Numbered from the stretch's first letter, positions 1 through 8,475 are shown. The stretch is DNA of 64,000 nt from Acrocarpospora macrocephala (GCF_009687865.1 NZ_BLAE01000010.1:160202-224201), one strand, 5' to 3'. Made by a program: numbers and translations. Notes: generated by a model not told the origin, from the sequence alone.

Positions 1-1
1 A

Positions 2-1087
2 GTCACGCTGAAAGGACCGAACTACAACTTCCCCTGGGCGCTGCAGTACGAGCTCGGCATGATTGGTTCTCCCAAGGCGATCCAGGAGAAGGGCGACGCG
101 TTCGGGAAAGAGCCGGTCGGCGCGGGTCCGTTCATCCTCGAGCAGTTCGTGGAGAACTCATATTTGCGCTACACCCGGAATCCTGACTACATCGAGAAAG
201 GGCTGCCTTATATCGACAAGCTCACGCTCAAGCTGATCCCGGGTGACGACGTGCGTATCAACGCCTTCCGCGCCGGAGAAGTCAATGTGCACCGAACCTA
301 CATCAAACGGGACGCGAAGGCGCTTGAGGACGCGGGCAACAACGTGCACCGGATGGTGGTCTGGGGTGGCACGGCCTTGGGCTTCAACGTGAAGGACCCG
401 GATCTGAAGGACAAGGACCTTCGCGCCGCGCTGATGCACGCCTTCGACAACGCGCAGCTCACCGCTGCCATCTATCCGGGTGATGTGGCGCCCGACTCCT
501 GGTACGCACCCGACAGCCCGTACCGGGAGGATAACGTCAAGTATCCGGCGTTCGACCTTGCCGAGGCTCAGCGGTTGTTCGACGGGTACCTCGCGAAGAC
601 GGGGAAGACGAGTCTCACACTCGAGCTCATCGGCTTCGGGACAGCGCCTGTGGCGAAGCAGGCGATCGAAGTGATCGGGGCGCAGTTCAACAAGATCAAT
701 GGGCTCACGGTGAACGTGCGGCCGCTTGACAACCTGGTGTTGACGCAACGCTGGCGGGAGTCTGACTTCCAGCTGTCGTACGTCTCGTCGGCCAACAGCC
801 AGACGCCCGAGAGTATGTTCCGCGCGTTCAGCACCAACGGGGACCTGAACTACTACGGCTATTCCAACCCCACGCTGGATGAGGCGCTCGAGACCACGCG
901 GCGAACGACGAATGCGGACGAGCTGGCGGCGGCATGGAAAGCGGTGGGCGCCGAACTGTCCAAGGCAGACGCTCCGGTCCGGCTGTTCGCCTACGAGCAT
1001 GACATGGTGATCGGGGCTCCGACCGTGCACGGAATCAACCCGGTAAACGTCGGGGCCGCGACGTGGGAGCGGGTCTGGGTCGACTGA
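2..1087 (+). CDS. ABC transporter substrate-binding protein, family 5 (5' end outside window)
   Basis: C-terminal ~361 residues of an extracytoplasmic solute-binding protein of the SBP_bac_5 (dipeptide/oligopeptide/nickel) family. The reading frame is already open at base 2, so the signal peptide and start lie outside the window. Family features visible are the GAGPF motif near the left edge, a LTLKLIPGDDVRINAFRAGE segment, and a C-terminal lobe ending in WERVWVD. The protein would capture a ligand outside the membrane for an ABC importer whose permeases are not seen here; it is a different protein from the SBP at 20342-21943. It lies upstream of the SDR at 1161 on the same strand. Ligand unknown. 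Confidence 0.85.
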   Translation, partial: VTLKGPNYNFPWALQYELGMIGSPKAIQEKGDAFGKEPVGAGPFILEQFVENSYLRYTRNPDYIEKGLPYIDKLTLKLIPGDDVRINAFRAGEVNVHRTYIKRDAKALEDAGNNVHRMVVWGGTALGFNVKDPDLKDKDLRAALMHAFDNAQLTAAIYPGDVAPDSWYAPDSPYREDNVKYPAFDLAEAQRLFDGYLAKTGKTSLTLELIGFGTAPVAKQAIEVIGAQFNKINGLTVNVRPLDNLVLTQRWRESDFQLSYVSSANSQTPESMFRAFSTNGDLNYYGYSNPTLDEALETTRRTTNADELAAAWKAVGAELSKADAPVRLFAYEHDMVIGAPTVHGINPVNVGAATWERVWVD

Positions 1088-1123
1088 ATCGGCCGACCTG
1101 GGTGGTACCCGGTGGGTGCCGCA

Positions 1124-1139
1124 TTCTATGATATCAAAA
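1124..1139. promoter_or_regulatory. putative ArsR-type operator, site 1
   Basis: TTCTATGATATCAAAA, 22 bases before the SDR start at 1161. It fits the 5-6-5 dyad pattern TTCKATRNTNNNSRAA found at ten places in the left part of the window. Assigned by comparison between sites in this window only. Confidence 0.5.
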
Positions 1140-1160
1140 ATATCGAAAGAAGGAGTTCCC

Positions 1161-1922
1161 ATGGGGCGTCTGGATGGCAAGGTCGCGCTGATCACCGGCA
1201 CCGGTGGTGGGCAGGGCAGGGCGGCGGCCGAGATCTTTGCCCGTGAGGGTGCGATGGTGATCGGCTGCGATCTGAAGGTCGAGGGAAACCGGGAGACAAA
1301 GGAACTGGTCGAGGCGGCCGGCGGCACCATGCTCGCGGCCGCGCCGGTGGACCTGGGCGATCCCAGGAGCGCCGAGGAGTTCGTCGAAGCGGCCGCGGCC
1401 GAGTGGGGCGGGCTCGATATCGTTTACAACAACGCGTCGGCGCAGAAGTTCAGTCCGTTCGCGGAGATCTCGCTGGACGAGTGGGCGTTCACGATGCGCA
1501 ACGACCTGAATCTCGTCTTCTACGTGACCCGGGCGGCCTGGCCCCACCTCGTGGCTCGCGGGGGCGGCTCGATCATCAATACCGCGTCCGGCGCCGGTTT
1601 AGGTGCTTCCAAGACGACCCCCACGGTGGCGCATGCCACCGCGAAGGCCGGTGTCATGGGATTCACGCGTGCCCTGGCCGCTGAGGGCGCTCCGCTGGGG
1701 ATCCGCGTCAACAGCATTGCTCCCGGTCTCATCGAGACACCCGTCTTGAAAGAGCACCTGACTCCCGAACTGGTCGCGACGCTCTCCGCCTCGATCCCGC
1801 TGGGACGGATCGGCAAGCCGGAGGACATCGCCAATTTCGCGCTATACCTCGCCTCGGACGAGTCCACCTTCGTGACCGCCACCACCTTCGTAATCGACGG
1901 TGGCACTACGACGATCCATTGA
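1161..1922 (+). CDS. short-chain dehydrogenase/reductase with His in place of the catalytic Tyr
   Basis: 253-residue classical-length SDR. The Rossmann motif is TGTGGGQG (about residues 13-20), followed by the NNAS equivalent of NNAG at residues 90-93 and a C-terminal VIDGG. Ser143 is present in INTASG, but the YxxxK motif reads HATAK, giving His158 and Lys162 instead of Tyr and Lys. Some acyl-CoA-type SDRs (dienoyl-CoA reductase group) also lack this Tyr, so an NAD(P)H-dependent step on a CoA thioester is possible but unproven. The ATG at 1161 is chosen because AAGGAG lies at 1150-1155; an upstream in-frame GTG at 1116 has no such site. Operator site 1 lies just upstream. Confidence 0.85.
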   Translation: MGRLDGKVALITGTGGGQGRAAAEIFAREGAMVIGCDLKVEGNRETKELVEAAGGTMLAAAPVDLGDPRSAEEFVEAAAAEWGGLDIVYNNASAQKFSPFAEISLDEWAFTMRNDLNLVFYVTRAAWPHLVARGGGSIINTASGAGLGASKTTPTVAHATAKAGVMGFTRALAAEGAPLGIRVNSIAPGLIETPVLKEHLTPELVATLSASIPLGRIGKPEDIANFALYLASDESTFVTATTFVIDGGTTTIH

Positions 1923-1925
1923 ACG

Positions 1926-1976
1926 GGGGACGAAGTAGTCGAACACTTCCCGGCGAAGGTCGTAGTGGTAGAAGCG
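1926..1976 (-). pseudogene. C-terminal remnant of an ArsR-family regulator
   Basis: Read on the minus strand, these bases give RFYHYDLRREVFDYFVP, the same segment as the C-terminal wing of the ArsR proteins at 6808 and 23870. The rest of the gene is absent: upstream (to the right) the sequence goes directly into the 24-bp palindrome at 1982-2005. This looks like the scar of a third ArsR copy removed by a deletion running from its operator into its 3' end. Confidence 0.75.
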
Positions 1977-1981
1977 GTCTG

Positions 1982-2005
1982 TCGATTCGATAGTTATCGA
2001 ATCGA
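1982..2005. promoter_or_regulatory. perfect 11-2-11 palindrome containing ArsR-type operator site 2
   Basis: Two inverted copies of TCGATTCGATA separated by GT. The core TTCGATAGTTATCGAA (1986-2001) matches the 16-bp site found before other genes in the region, and this is its most symmetric copy. It lies between the stop of the MFS gene at 2008 and the ArsR remnant at 1926-1976, so no intact gene starts next to it on either strand. Confidence 0.6.
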
Positions 2006-2007
2006 CC

Positions 2008-3258
2008 CTAGGACTTGTGGCCGCCGATCTCGTAGACGCTCGTGTCCCGGCTTGTGAGGCGAAGGAGCGCCCCGGCAAGGACGAGTGCTGCGGTCATCAC
2101 CAGACTGAGCGGAAGAGCCGTCTTGACCCCGATGGCCCCCACGAGCGGGGCGACAAGGCCCCCCGTTCCCGACTGCAGGCAGCCGAGAACGGCCGCCGCG
2201 AGTCCGGCTTTCACGCCATGGCGATGGAGCGCGAGCGCGGGCGTATTGGGAAGCACCATCCCGATGGTGAACAGCACGACTCCCATCGGAATCGCCGCAC
2301 CGGCTGGCCCGCCGATTTCACCCAGGGCCAGTACCACCGCGCTGAGCGCGGCCAGCAGGCCGACGAGATTGGCGGCCATCATGACCCTGATCAGGGGGAA
2401 CCGGGAGATCAGGAGCGGGTTCAACTGCGCCCCGGCCAGAAAGAGTATCGCGTTGATCCCGAAGACCAGGCCGAACTCCTGCTCCGAGAGACCGAAGCCG
2501 TCCTGGAATACGAACGAGGACGCCCCGATGTAACTGAACACCGCGGCAGCGGTGAGGCCACCGATCATCGCCAATGAGATGAAGGTACGGTCTCGCAGAA
2601 TCTCAAGATACGACGACGCCACCGCGCGGGGACGCGACGACCGGCGACGCTCCCGGGGAAGCGACTCGTCAAGAAACATGAACGCGCCCAAGGCGAGCAC
2701 GAGACCGATCACCAGCAACGTGGCGAAGATCCCGCGCCAGTCTGTGAAGCGAAGTAATTGGCTGCCGAGACTCGGCGCGAGGATGGGAGCCATCGCGACC
2801 ACGAGCATGTTGCGCGAGATTATCCGCGCCATCGCGGTGCCCTGGAACCGGTCCCTGATGGTAGCCATGATCACCACCGATACCGCGGCCGCGCTGAGCC
2901 CTTGGAGGAGCCGCAACGCCGCGAGCACCTCGATGTTCGGCGCCACCGCGCAGAGGAGCGAGGCGCTCGCATGGGCGAGCAGACCGAACAGCAGCGGTGG
3001 CCTGCGGCCCACCGCATCTGAGAGCGGGCCGACGATCAACTGGCCGAGTCCCATCCCGAGAAGCATCCCGGTGAACGTGAGCTGCGTCATCGAGTCGGTC
3101 GCCTGCAGATCGTCACGGACCTGCGGCAACGCCGGGAGGTAGAGATCGACGCTCAGCGGCGGCAGGGCGGTCAGGCAGCCGAGAAGCAGTACGAGTCGGA
3201 CGTACTGCCATCCTGTCGCCGCTGAGGATTCGGAACGTATTTCGGGTTCGGCGGACAT
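2008..3258 (-). CDS. MFS transporter, Bcr/CflA drug-resistance type
   Basis: 416-residue, 12-helix major facilitator. The N-terminus reads SVDLYLPALPQV, characteristic of the Bcr/CflA group, and loop 2-3 carries motif A as GPLSDAVGRRPPL. Proton-driven export of a small molecule is the usual role; the substrate is unknown. It starts 28 bases after the stop of another MFS gene on the same strand, so the two are probably co-transcribed. In this catabolic setting it may export a toxic intermediate or end product. A broken relative lies at 24344-24614. Confidence 0.85.
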   Translation of the reverse strand: MSAEPEIRSESSAATGWQYVRLVLLLGCLTALPPLSVDLYLPALPQVRDDLQATDSMTQLTFTGMLLGMGLGQLIVGPLSDAVGRRPPLLFGLLAHASASLLCAVAPNIEVLAALRLLQGLSAAAVSVVIMATIRDRFQGTAMARIISRNMLVVAMAPILAPSLGSQLLRFTDWRGIFATLLVIGLVLALGAFMFLDESLPRERRRSSRPRAVASSYLEILRDRTFISLAMIGGLTAAAVFSYIGASSFVFQDGFGLSEQEFGLVFGINAILFLAGAQLNPLLISRFPLIRVMMAANLVGLLAALSAVVLALGEIGGPAGAAIPMGVVLFTIGMVLPNTPALALHRHGVKAGLAAAVLGCLQSGTGGLVAPLVGAIGVKTALPLSLVMTAALVLAGALLRLTSRDTSVYEIGGHKS

Positions 3259-3286
3259 GGTTCCTCAGAAAGGTAGTTACGAAGAT

Positions 3287-4582
3287 TCACTCGCCCGAGT
3301 AGCCGGGCGCCTCGCGAGGACCGGTCGCCGCCACGAAGGCGGCGAAGACCGCCGCGACGCCGGCCGAGCACGCGACCGCGGCCGGTGCGCCGATCAAGCT
3401 CCCCGTCGCGCCGAGCACCAGCGCTCCGATGGGGACGAGGCCTCCCCACGCCACGATGTACAGGCTCGTGATGCGACCCCGCGCATGTTCCGGCGCGACG
3501 TAGTGCAACGTCGTCTGGAGCGAGGTCATGACCGAGAAGTTGCAGCCCGCGACCAGCGCGGAAAGCCCCAGGGACAGGGGCAAGTAGGGTGACGCCGCGA
3601 ACGCCATCAGGGCGAGCGCCATGAGAAGCATGCGCAGGGCGATCGCTCGAAGGCTGAGGAGCGTGCGGCGTGAGCTCGTTGTGAGCGCGCCGACCGCGGC
3701 CCCCACTCCGGTCAGCACAAGGAGAAGGGTGAATGTGGTGTCGTCCCCGCCGAGGATCGTGTACGCGAACACGGGAAGCTGGGAGACGTACGCCGAGGCG
3801 AAGAGCGCGCAGACGGAGGTCACGAGCAGGGCGAGCAGGGCCGGTGGCCGCTCCCGGGCTATGCGGATGCCCTCCGCGATCCGCCGCAGCGCCGACGCCT
3901 CATCGCGCGCCAGCTTGATCGGCCGAATCCTCGCCCGTGAGACGATCGCCGAACTCAACAGGCTGGTGGCGGCGAACACCCCGAACGAAGGGCGGGCGCC
4001 CCATGCGACAAGGAGTGGAGTGGCGAGCGCCGGACCGGCGATCCTGGAGAGGTTCAGCCCCACGGACTGGAGCGCGACGGAACTCGCGACGTCGGCCGGC
4101 GGGACAGAATTGACCATCACCGCCGAACTCGCCGGCGCGTTGAGGGCCTGCAGGGTGCCGAGACCGAACGCGAACGCGAAAACCACCGCGACGCCTACCC
4201 GGTCCCCCAGCATGCTGAGCACGAACACGAGCGCCAGTGAGAGCAAGCCGATGAGGGCCTGGGCCATGACCACGATGCGCTTACGCTCGAACCGGTCGAC
4301 GAGCGTTCCGGCGTACGGCGCGAAGAACAGCAGCGGGCAAAGATTGAAGAAGTAGAGCAGCCCCAACATGAACTCGTCGTTGCCCGAGAGCCTCGATACG
4401 AGCCACTGCATCGACACATTGGAGACCCAGAAGCCTCCTTGGGTTAACAGGAAGGTCGACCACAGCAGGAAGTAGGACTGGTGACGGAGGCTGCTCAGCG
4501 CACCCGTCTGTGGCAGCTTGGCGAGAACCCGCGCCAAGAGCCCGGGCGTGGGTTCCGGCGCGGACCCGGCCTCGGCGACCAT
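3287..4582 (-). CDS. MFS transporter (MFS_3, EntS-like)
   Basis: 431-residue membrane protein with about 12 hydrophobic helices. The N-terminal region SLRHQSYFLLWSTFLLTQGG and the motif-A-like GTLVDRFERKRIV resemble the EntS/MFS_3 exporters. First gene of a probable two-gene MFS unit with 2008-3258. The ATG at 4582 is used because the homologous part begins shortly after it. The 119 bases between it and the acyl-CoA synthetase stop at 4702 hold only a weak match to the regional operator. Substrate unknown. Confidence 0.8.
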   Translation of the reverse strand: MVAEAGSAPEPTPGLLARVLAKLPQTGALSSLRHQSYFLLWSTFLLTQGGFWVSNVSMQWLVSRLSGNDEFMLGLLYFFNLCPLLFFAPYAGTLVDRFERKRIVVMAQALIGLLSLALVFVLSMLGDRVGVAVVFAFAFGLGTLQALNAPASSAVMVNSVPPADVASSVALQSVGLNLSRIAGPALATPLLVAWGARPSFGVFAATSLLSSAIVSRARIRPIKLARDEASALRRIAEGIRIARERPPALLALLVTSVCALFASAYVSQLPVFAYTILGGDDTTFTLLLVLTGVGAAVGALTTSSRRTLLSLRAIALRMLLMALALMAFAASPYLPLSLGLSALVAGCNFSVMTSLQTTLHYVAPEHARGRITSLYIVAWGGLVPIGALVLGATGSLIGAPAAVACSAGVAAVFAAFVAATGPREAPGYSGE

Positions 4583-4701
4583 CAGCTCGGCCCGCTCCGC
4601 GTCAGCCTGGTCCTACTGACGGGAAACCTGCTCAGCAGACTGCCACCCCACTGTCGTGCCTGGTCAGGACCGTAGTGGCAGTCCATTTAGCAACCTTTCC
4701 A

Positions 4702-6381
4702 TTAGTAACCGACCTTCGACCCGCTCAGCCGGGCGTCCACGAGTGCTTTGACGTGGCTGAGGACCGGCTTGCTCGTCGCCGTCATCTGGAGGTCGGACTC
4801 CTCGACGAAGAAGATCTGCCTCGGGATCTTGTAGCTTGCCAGGCGGTCCTTGAGGTAGGCCTTCACACCGTCCTCGGTGAGGCTGGCGCCGTCACGGGGC
4901 ACGACCACGGCCACGATGGCCTCGCCGACGGCCGCGTCCGGCACGCCGATCACGGAGGTGATCCGGACATCGGGGTTCTCGTAGAGCGCGGACTCGACCT
5001 CGCCCGGAGACACATTGGCCGCATTGGTACGGATGATCGCGGACATCCGGCCCGTCCAGTGAAGGTAGCCGTCCTCGTCCAGGTAGCCGCCGTCATTGGT
5101 GTGGTAGAAGCCCTCGGCATCCAGGTAGTCCTCCGGGAACACCTTGTGGTAGCCGCGCATCAGGCCGGTGCCCTTGAAGACGATCTCCCCGAACGTGTTC
5201 GGTGGGAGCTCCTCGCCCGTCTCCTGGTCGACGATCTTGAACCTCATCCCCGGGAGCGGCCGGCCGTGGGTGCTGGTACGCAGCTCCACGGGCGAGTCCC
5301 AGGGGATTGCGGCGGCCAAGGTGAGCGCCTCGGTCAGCCCCAGCGAGGCGCCGCCGAACGGACGGTCGGGCGGCAGGTCGGTGTAACCGGCCAGCGCCGC
5401 CCGCGGGAAGATCCGGAGCGAGGACAGGTCGGCGGGGTTCTCGTCCAGCACCTCCTCAATCTGCGTGAGCTGTGGCGGCGTCACATGGATGACCGTGATC
5501 CCGCACTTTTCGATCAGGCGGACCGCCTCGGCCGGGTCGAACCACTCCTGCATCACCAAGGTGGCGCCGGACGCGATGGCCGAGCCGAGCACCCAAGCGA
5601 CTCCCGCGCTCCAGAACAGCGGATAGGTCCCCCAGATCACGTCATCCGGGCGAAGGCTGAACATGTCCGGCAGCCGGTCGAATTGGACCCGCACGCTCCG
5701 GTGGGTGTGAATGACCCCCTTCGACGGTCCCGACGTGCCGGAGGTATAGATGACGAGGGAGTCGTCGGTCGGGTGGATCTCATCTTCAAGAGCCCGCAGG
5801 TACTCAGGAGATAGACCGGGGGCCCGTGCGAGCAGGTCGTCCCACCCGATGACCTGCCCACCGACGGCGCCGTCCCCGACGTGCACCACATGGCGCAGGT
5901 ACGGGAGCCGCGGGTCGTAGAACGGTTCGGAACCGGCCAGCCCGGGGAACGCCTCCACCAGGTCGTCGAGGTAGGCATGCCGGAGCAGGCGATCCTGCAG
6001 GATCAGGATCGAGGCGTCCGCGTGCCGCAGCAGCTGGTGCCGCTTGACCGCCGGCTCGTACGTGCTCAGCGGAATGCACACCGCGCCGATCGACATCGTC
6101 GCGAAGCAGGCGACCACCCACTCCGGCCGTCCACCCATGAGGAGGGCGACCCGCGTCCCCTTTCCGGCGCCGAGGCCGATGAGCGCCGCCTCGAACTTGG
6201 TGACCTCCTCGTAGAGACGGCGGTACGTCCAGCTCTCGTCACCGAAGACAAGCGCGGTACGGTCCCCGTGCTGCTCGGTGATCGCGCGCAGAAATACCGG
6301 GAACGTCAGGTCCGGGTCGACGTGAATCTGCTGCAAGGTCACGACTGTCACGCTCTTCGTATCCGCGCGCCGCATGTGCAC
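4702..6381 (-). CDS. acyl-CoA synthetase (class I adenylate-forming enzyme)
   Basis: 559 residues. The ATP/AMP P-loop motif is YTSGTSGPSKG at about residues 212-222, and a mid-domain TNDGGYLDEDGYLHWTGR stands where most members have TGD. The C-terminal lobe keeps the catalytic-lysine region as TSKPVLSHV rather than the common GKxxRR. Such enzymes activate a carboxylic acid to acyl-AMP and then to acyl-CoA in the cytosol; here it probably feeds the CoA pathway encoded nearby. An internal ATG two codons in (6375) is an equally good start, as no clear ribosome site is seen. Operator site 3 lies 42 bases upstream. Confidence 0.85.
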   Translation of the reverse strand: MHMRRADTKSVTVVTLQQIHVDPDLTFPVFLRAITEQHGDRTALVFGDESWTYRRLYEEVTKFEAALIGLGAGKGTRVALLMGGRPEWVVACFATMSIGAVCIPLSTYEPAVKRHQLLRHADASILILQDRLLRHAYLDDLVEAFPGLAGSEPFYDPRLPYLRHVVHVGDGAVGGQVIGWDDLLARAPGLSPEYLRALEDEIHPTDDSLVIYTSGTSGPSKGVIHTHRSVRVQFDRLPDMFSLRPDDVIWGTYPLFWSAGVAWVLGSAIASGATLVMQEWFDPAEAVRLIEKCGITVIHVTPPQLTQIEEVLDENPADLSSLRIFPRAALAGYTDLPPDRPFGGASLGLTEALTLAAAIPWDSPVELRTSTHGRPLPGMRFKIVDQETGEELPPNTFGEIVFKGTGLMRGYHKVFPEDYLDAEGFYHTNDGGYLDEDGYLHWTGRMSAIIRTNAANVSPGEVESALYENPDVRITSVIGVPDAAVGEAIVAVVVPRDGASLTEDGVKAYLKDRLASYKIPRQIFFVEESDLQMTATSKPVLSHVKALVDARLSGSKVGY

Positions 6382-6422
6382 GCTTGAGATCGTTGGCTCG
6401 GCAAGTTGGGCTCCTCGTATAC

Positions 6423-6438
6423 TTCTATAGTTCCCGAA
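6423..6438. promoter_or_regulatory. putative ArsR-type operator, site 3
   Basis: TTCTATAGTTCCCGAA, 42 bases upstream of the acyl-CoA synthetase start at 6381. It is a clear member of the 16-bp dyad family and sits where it could block that promoter. Confidence 0.55.
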
Positions 6439-6602
6439 GCATCATTCGTAACCTACTTCAACATGTCAAGAGATCGACAGGCCATCGCTTCCACGAGCTG
6501 GGACACGAAGGTTCGCGTCGCAGGCCCCGGCTCCGGAAGCCAGTCGTGGGGTGTGCGCAGGTCGGCATCTCAGGTTGAGTCCATCAGGCAATTCGACTAC
6601 AC

Positions 6603-6618
6603 TTCGATGTTACTGGAA
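6603..6618. promoter_or_regulatory. putative ArsR-type operator, site 4
   Basis: TTCGATGTTACTGGAA. It overlaps the left end of the thioesterase remnant at 6610-6717, with no intact gene start directly downstream. It looks like the operator of a gene that has been deleted. Confidence 0.4.
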
Positions 6619-6717
6619 ATGTACACGCCGACCATTGGGCGGGGCCCCCTCTTCGATCGACACGGCGCCTTGGCGGCGAATCTCACTCAGCTCTCCCAAG
6701 CGCGAGAGCTGAGCTGA
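6610..6717 (+). pseudogene. C-terminal remnant of a TesB-like acyl-CoA thioesterase
   Basis: The frame ending at the TGA of 6715-6717 gives TIGRGPLFDRHGALAANLTQ, which matches the end of the intact thioesterase at 11959-12750 (TIGRGLLYDQHGTFAASLTQ). Only the last ~35 codons remain, with operator site 4 abutting the left end. The rest of this 6382-6807 gap holds operator sites 3 and 5 and nothing else recognisable. Confidence 0.75.
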
Positions 6718-6746
6718 ACATGCTCCAGAGTCGAGGGTTTGCATGA

Positions 6747-6762
6747 ATCCATAGATCTAGAA
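6747..6762. promoter_or_regulatory. putative ArsR-type operator, site 5
   Basis: ATCCATAGATCTAGAA, 45 bases before the ArsR gene at 6808. It is a weaker member of the 16-bp family, best matched to site 6 (TTCTATAGATTTGAAA). Autoregulation of the ArsR gene is the natural reading. Confidence 0.4.
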
Positions 6763-6807
6763 ACATGATAGAGTTGGGCGGACAAAAACCATGACTGGAT
6801 AAGGAAA

Positions 6808-7146
6808 ATGCCTCGAGTCAATGCCGCCCCGAAACAGTCTCCCCTGGAGAAGTCGCAGGAAGCCCAGTACATCAGCATCTTCCGCGCGCTCTCCGAGCCG
6901 CTGCGGCTTGAGATCCTCTCCCTCTTCGACGACGAAGGCCGCTGCGCCTGCACCCATCTGGAGGAGCGGTTGCCCATCTCCAAGTCGACGATCTCGTACC
7001 ACATCAAGATCCTTTACGAAGCGGGCCTGATCAACATCCGCAAGGAGGGTCGCTTCTACCACTACGACCTGCGTACCGACGTATTCGACTATTTCGTCCC
7101 TGACCTCCTGGAGAGAGTCCGGGGCGAGCGCTCGACACGCGTCTAG
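6808..7146 (+). CDS. ArsR-family transcriptional regulator (copy 1)
   Basis: 112-residue winged-helix protein. The order is an N-terminal helix (YISIFRALSEPLRLEILSLF), a helix with the CxC motif RCACTHLEERL (Cys46, Cys48), the recognition helix SKSTISYHIKILYEAGLI, and the wing EGRFYHYDLR. It is very similar along its whole length to the regulator at 23870-24226. It probably represses the surrounding catabolic genes through the 16-bp sites and is relieved by a pathway ligand; the CxC pair stands where metal-sensing ArsR/SmtB proteins bind metal, though the gene context is catabolic. AAGGA precedes the ATG closely. Confidence 0.88.
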   Translation: MPRVNAAPKQSPLEKSQEAQYISIFRALSEPLRLEILSLFDDEGRCACTHLEERLPISKSTISYHIKILYEAGLINIRKEGRFYHYDLRTDVFDYFVPDLLERVRGERSTRV

Positions 7147-7230
7147 CGAGCGCCGTCATCGCCCGTACGTTCATTTCGGGAATTGTCAAATAATCGCGGC
7201 CGTCCGCCGCGGTGAGGTGAGGAGGCACCC

Positions 7231-8391
7231 ATGGCCGAGGAACTCGACACGTCCGACATTGACCGTTGGGTCGGCGTCCCGCTCAGCCAGAGCGGCCTGG
7301 TCGAACCGATCCAGCTCAACGACATCCGCCGGTGGGCGCAGGCGATGCACCATCCGAACCCGCTGTACTACAACCCGGAATACGCCGCGGCGAGCCGTTT
7401 CGGCCAGATCGTTGCCCCGCAGTCCTTCACCGTGGTCTGCGAGGCGGGACACGGCGCCCGGCCCTCAACCCAAGGCCACATCCCGGAGTCGCACATGCTC
7501 TTCGCCGGCGACGAGTGGTGGTTCTTCGGGCCGCGAATCTTCCCGGGGGACCGCGTCACCATCGACCAGATGGTCTTCGACTACCGCAAGACGACGACGA
7601 AGTTCGCCGGGCCGACCGTCGTCCAGCGCGGCGACAACCACTACGTGAACCAGCGCGGCGAGCGGATCGCGATCCAGCGCTCATCCGCGATCCGCTACCA
7701 GCCCGCGGCGGCGCGAGCGACGGCCGCTTTCGACGAGCACGACGAGGAGACCGACTGGAGTGACGACGACCTGGCACGCATCACCAAGGAGAAGCACGAC
7801 TACGTTTCCTCGATCATCGCGCTAGGCCATGACCGGCGAAGCTGGGATGGGGTCCAGGTGGGCGACGAACTCCCCACCAAGGTCATCGGACCGCACAGCG
7901 TCATCTCGTTCACGACCGAGTGGCGCGCCTACTCCATGACCGGCTGGAACACGGCGTGGCGCAAGCAGCTGGCGGACCCGGGAAACAGCGGCTGGACGGC
8001 CGAGATGTCGGTCAACGAGGAGCTGGTCGGCTGGGACCCGGAGTTCGCCGACGGCGCCTACTACGGCGCCGCGCGAGGCCACCTGAACGCGAAGTACGCC
8101 AAGCGCATCGGCATGCCGCGCCCCTACGGGTACGGCGCTTCCATGGGCGCCTGGGTGCTCGACTACCTCAGCTCCTGGGCCGGCGAGTGGGGGTTCGTCC
8201 ACCACACCAACACCCAGTACCGCGGCCCCGCCCTGTCAGGCGACGTCACCTACCTGCGCGCCACGGTCACCGACAAGTCGCACGATGTCGACCCTGCCAT
8301 GGGCAAGATCCATCTCGACTACGTGATGACGAACCAGCGGGGCGAGGTCCAGGCCAAGGGATCGGGCGAGGTCCTGATCCCCCGCGACTAG
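7231..8391 (+). CDS. MaoC/FAS1-like acyl dehydratase (copy 1)
   Basis: 386 residues, a two-hot-dog protein: an N-terminal FAS1-like dehydratase domain (residues ~1-150, with HPNPLYYNPEYAAASRFGQI and DEWWFFGPRIFPGD) and a C-terminal MaoC-like half (from about residue 200, with IGMPRPYGYGASMGAWVLDY). Enzymes of this type hydrate or dehydrate enoyl/3-hydroxyacyl-CoA. It is about three-quarters identical by eye to the protein at 15202-16359. GAGGAGG lies 6-12 bases before the ATG. A weak operator-like stretch, TTCGGGAATTGTCAAA, is at 7175-7190. The E2-like gene follows on the same strand. Confidence 0.85.
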   Translation: MAEELDTSDIDRWVGVPLSQSGLVEPIQLNDIRRWAQAMHHPNPLYYNPEYAAASRFGQIVAPQSFTVVCEAGHGARPSTQGHIPESHMLFAGDEWWFFGPRIFPGDRVTIDQMVFDYRKTTTKFAGPTVVQRGDNHYVNQRGERIAIQRSSAIRYQPAAARATAAFDEHDEETDWSDDDLARITKEKHDYVSSIIALGHDRRSWDGVQVGDELPTKVIGPHSVISFTTEWRAYSMTGWNTAWRKQLADPGNSGWTAEMSVNEELVGWDPEFADGAYYGAARGHLNAKYAKRIGMPRPYGYGASMGAWVLDYLSSWAGEWGFVHHTNTQYRGPALSGDVTYLRATVTDKSHDVDPAMGKIHLDYVMTNQRGEVQAKGSGEVLIPRD

Positions 8392-8475
8392 GAAAGACAC
8401 CATCGAGGGTCGGCAGGAGGGTGATCGGTGAGCCGCTGCACAGCCACGCCTAGCCCACTGACCAGGAAGAGTACG

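Noticed and set aside
2017..3142. Long plus-strand open frames opposite the MFS genes and similar mirror frames throughout
   Set aside because: Typical high-GC antisense frames with Arg/Pro/Ala-rich products and no family signals.
4696..4711. Possible ArsR-type site TTCCATTAGTAACCGA before the first MFS gene
   Set aside because: Only about half of the positions fit the consensus and it overlaps the end of the acyl-CoA synthetase gene.
7175..7190. TTCGGGAATTGTCAAA upstream of the first MaoC-type gene as an eleventh operator
   Set aside because: The spacing is right but the left half has GG instead of AT, so it was kept only as a remark in the gene entry.
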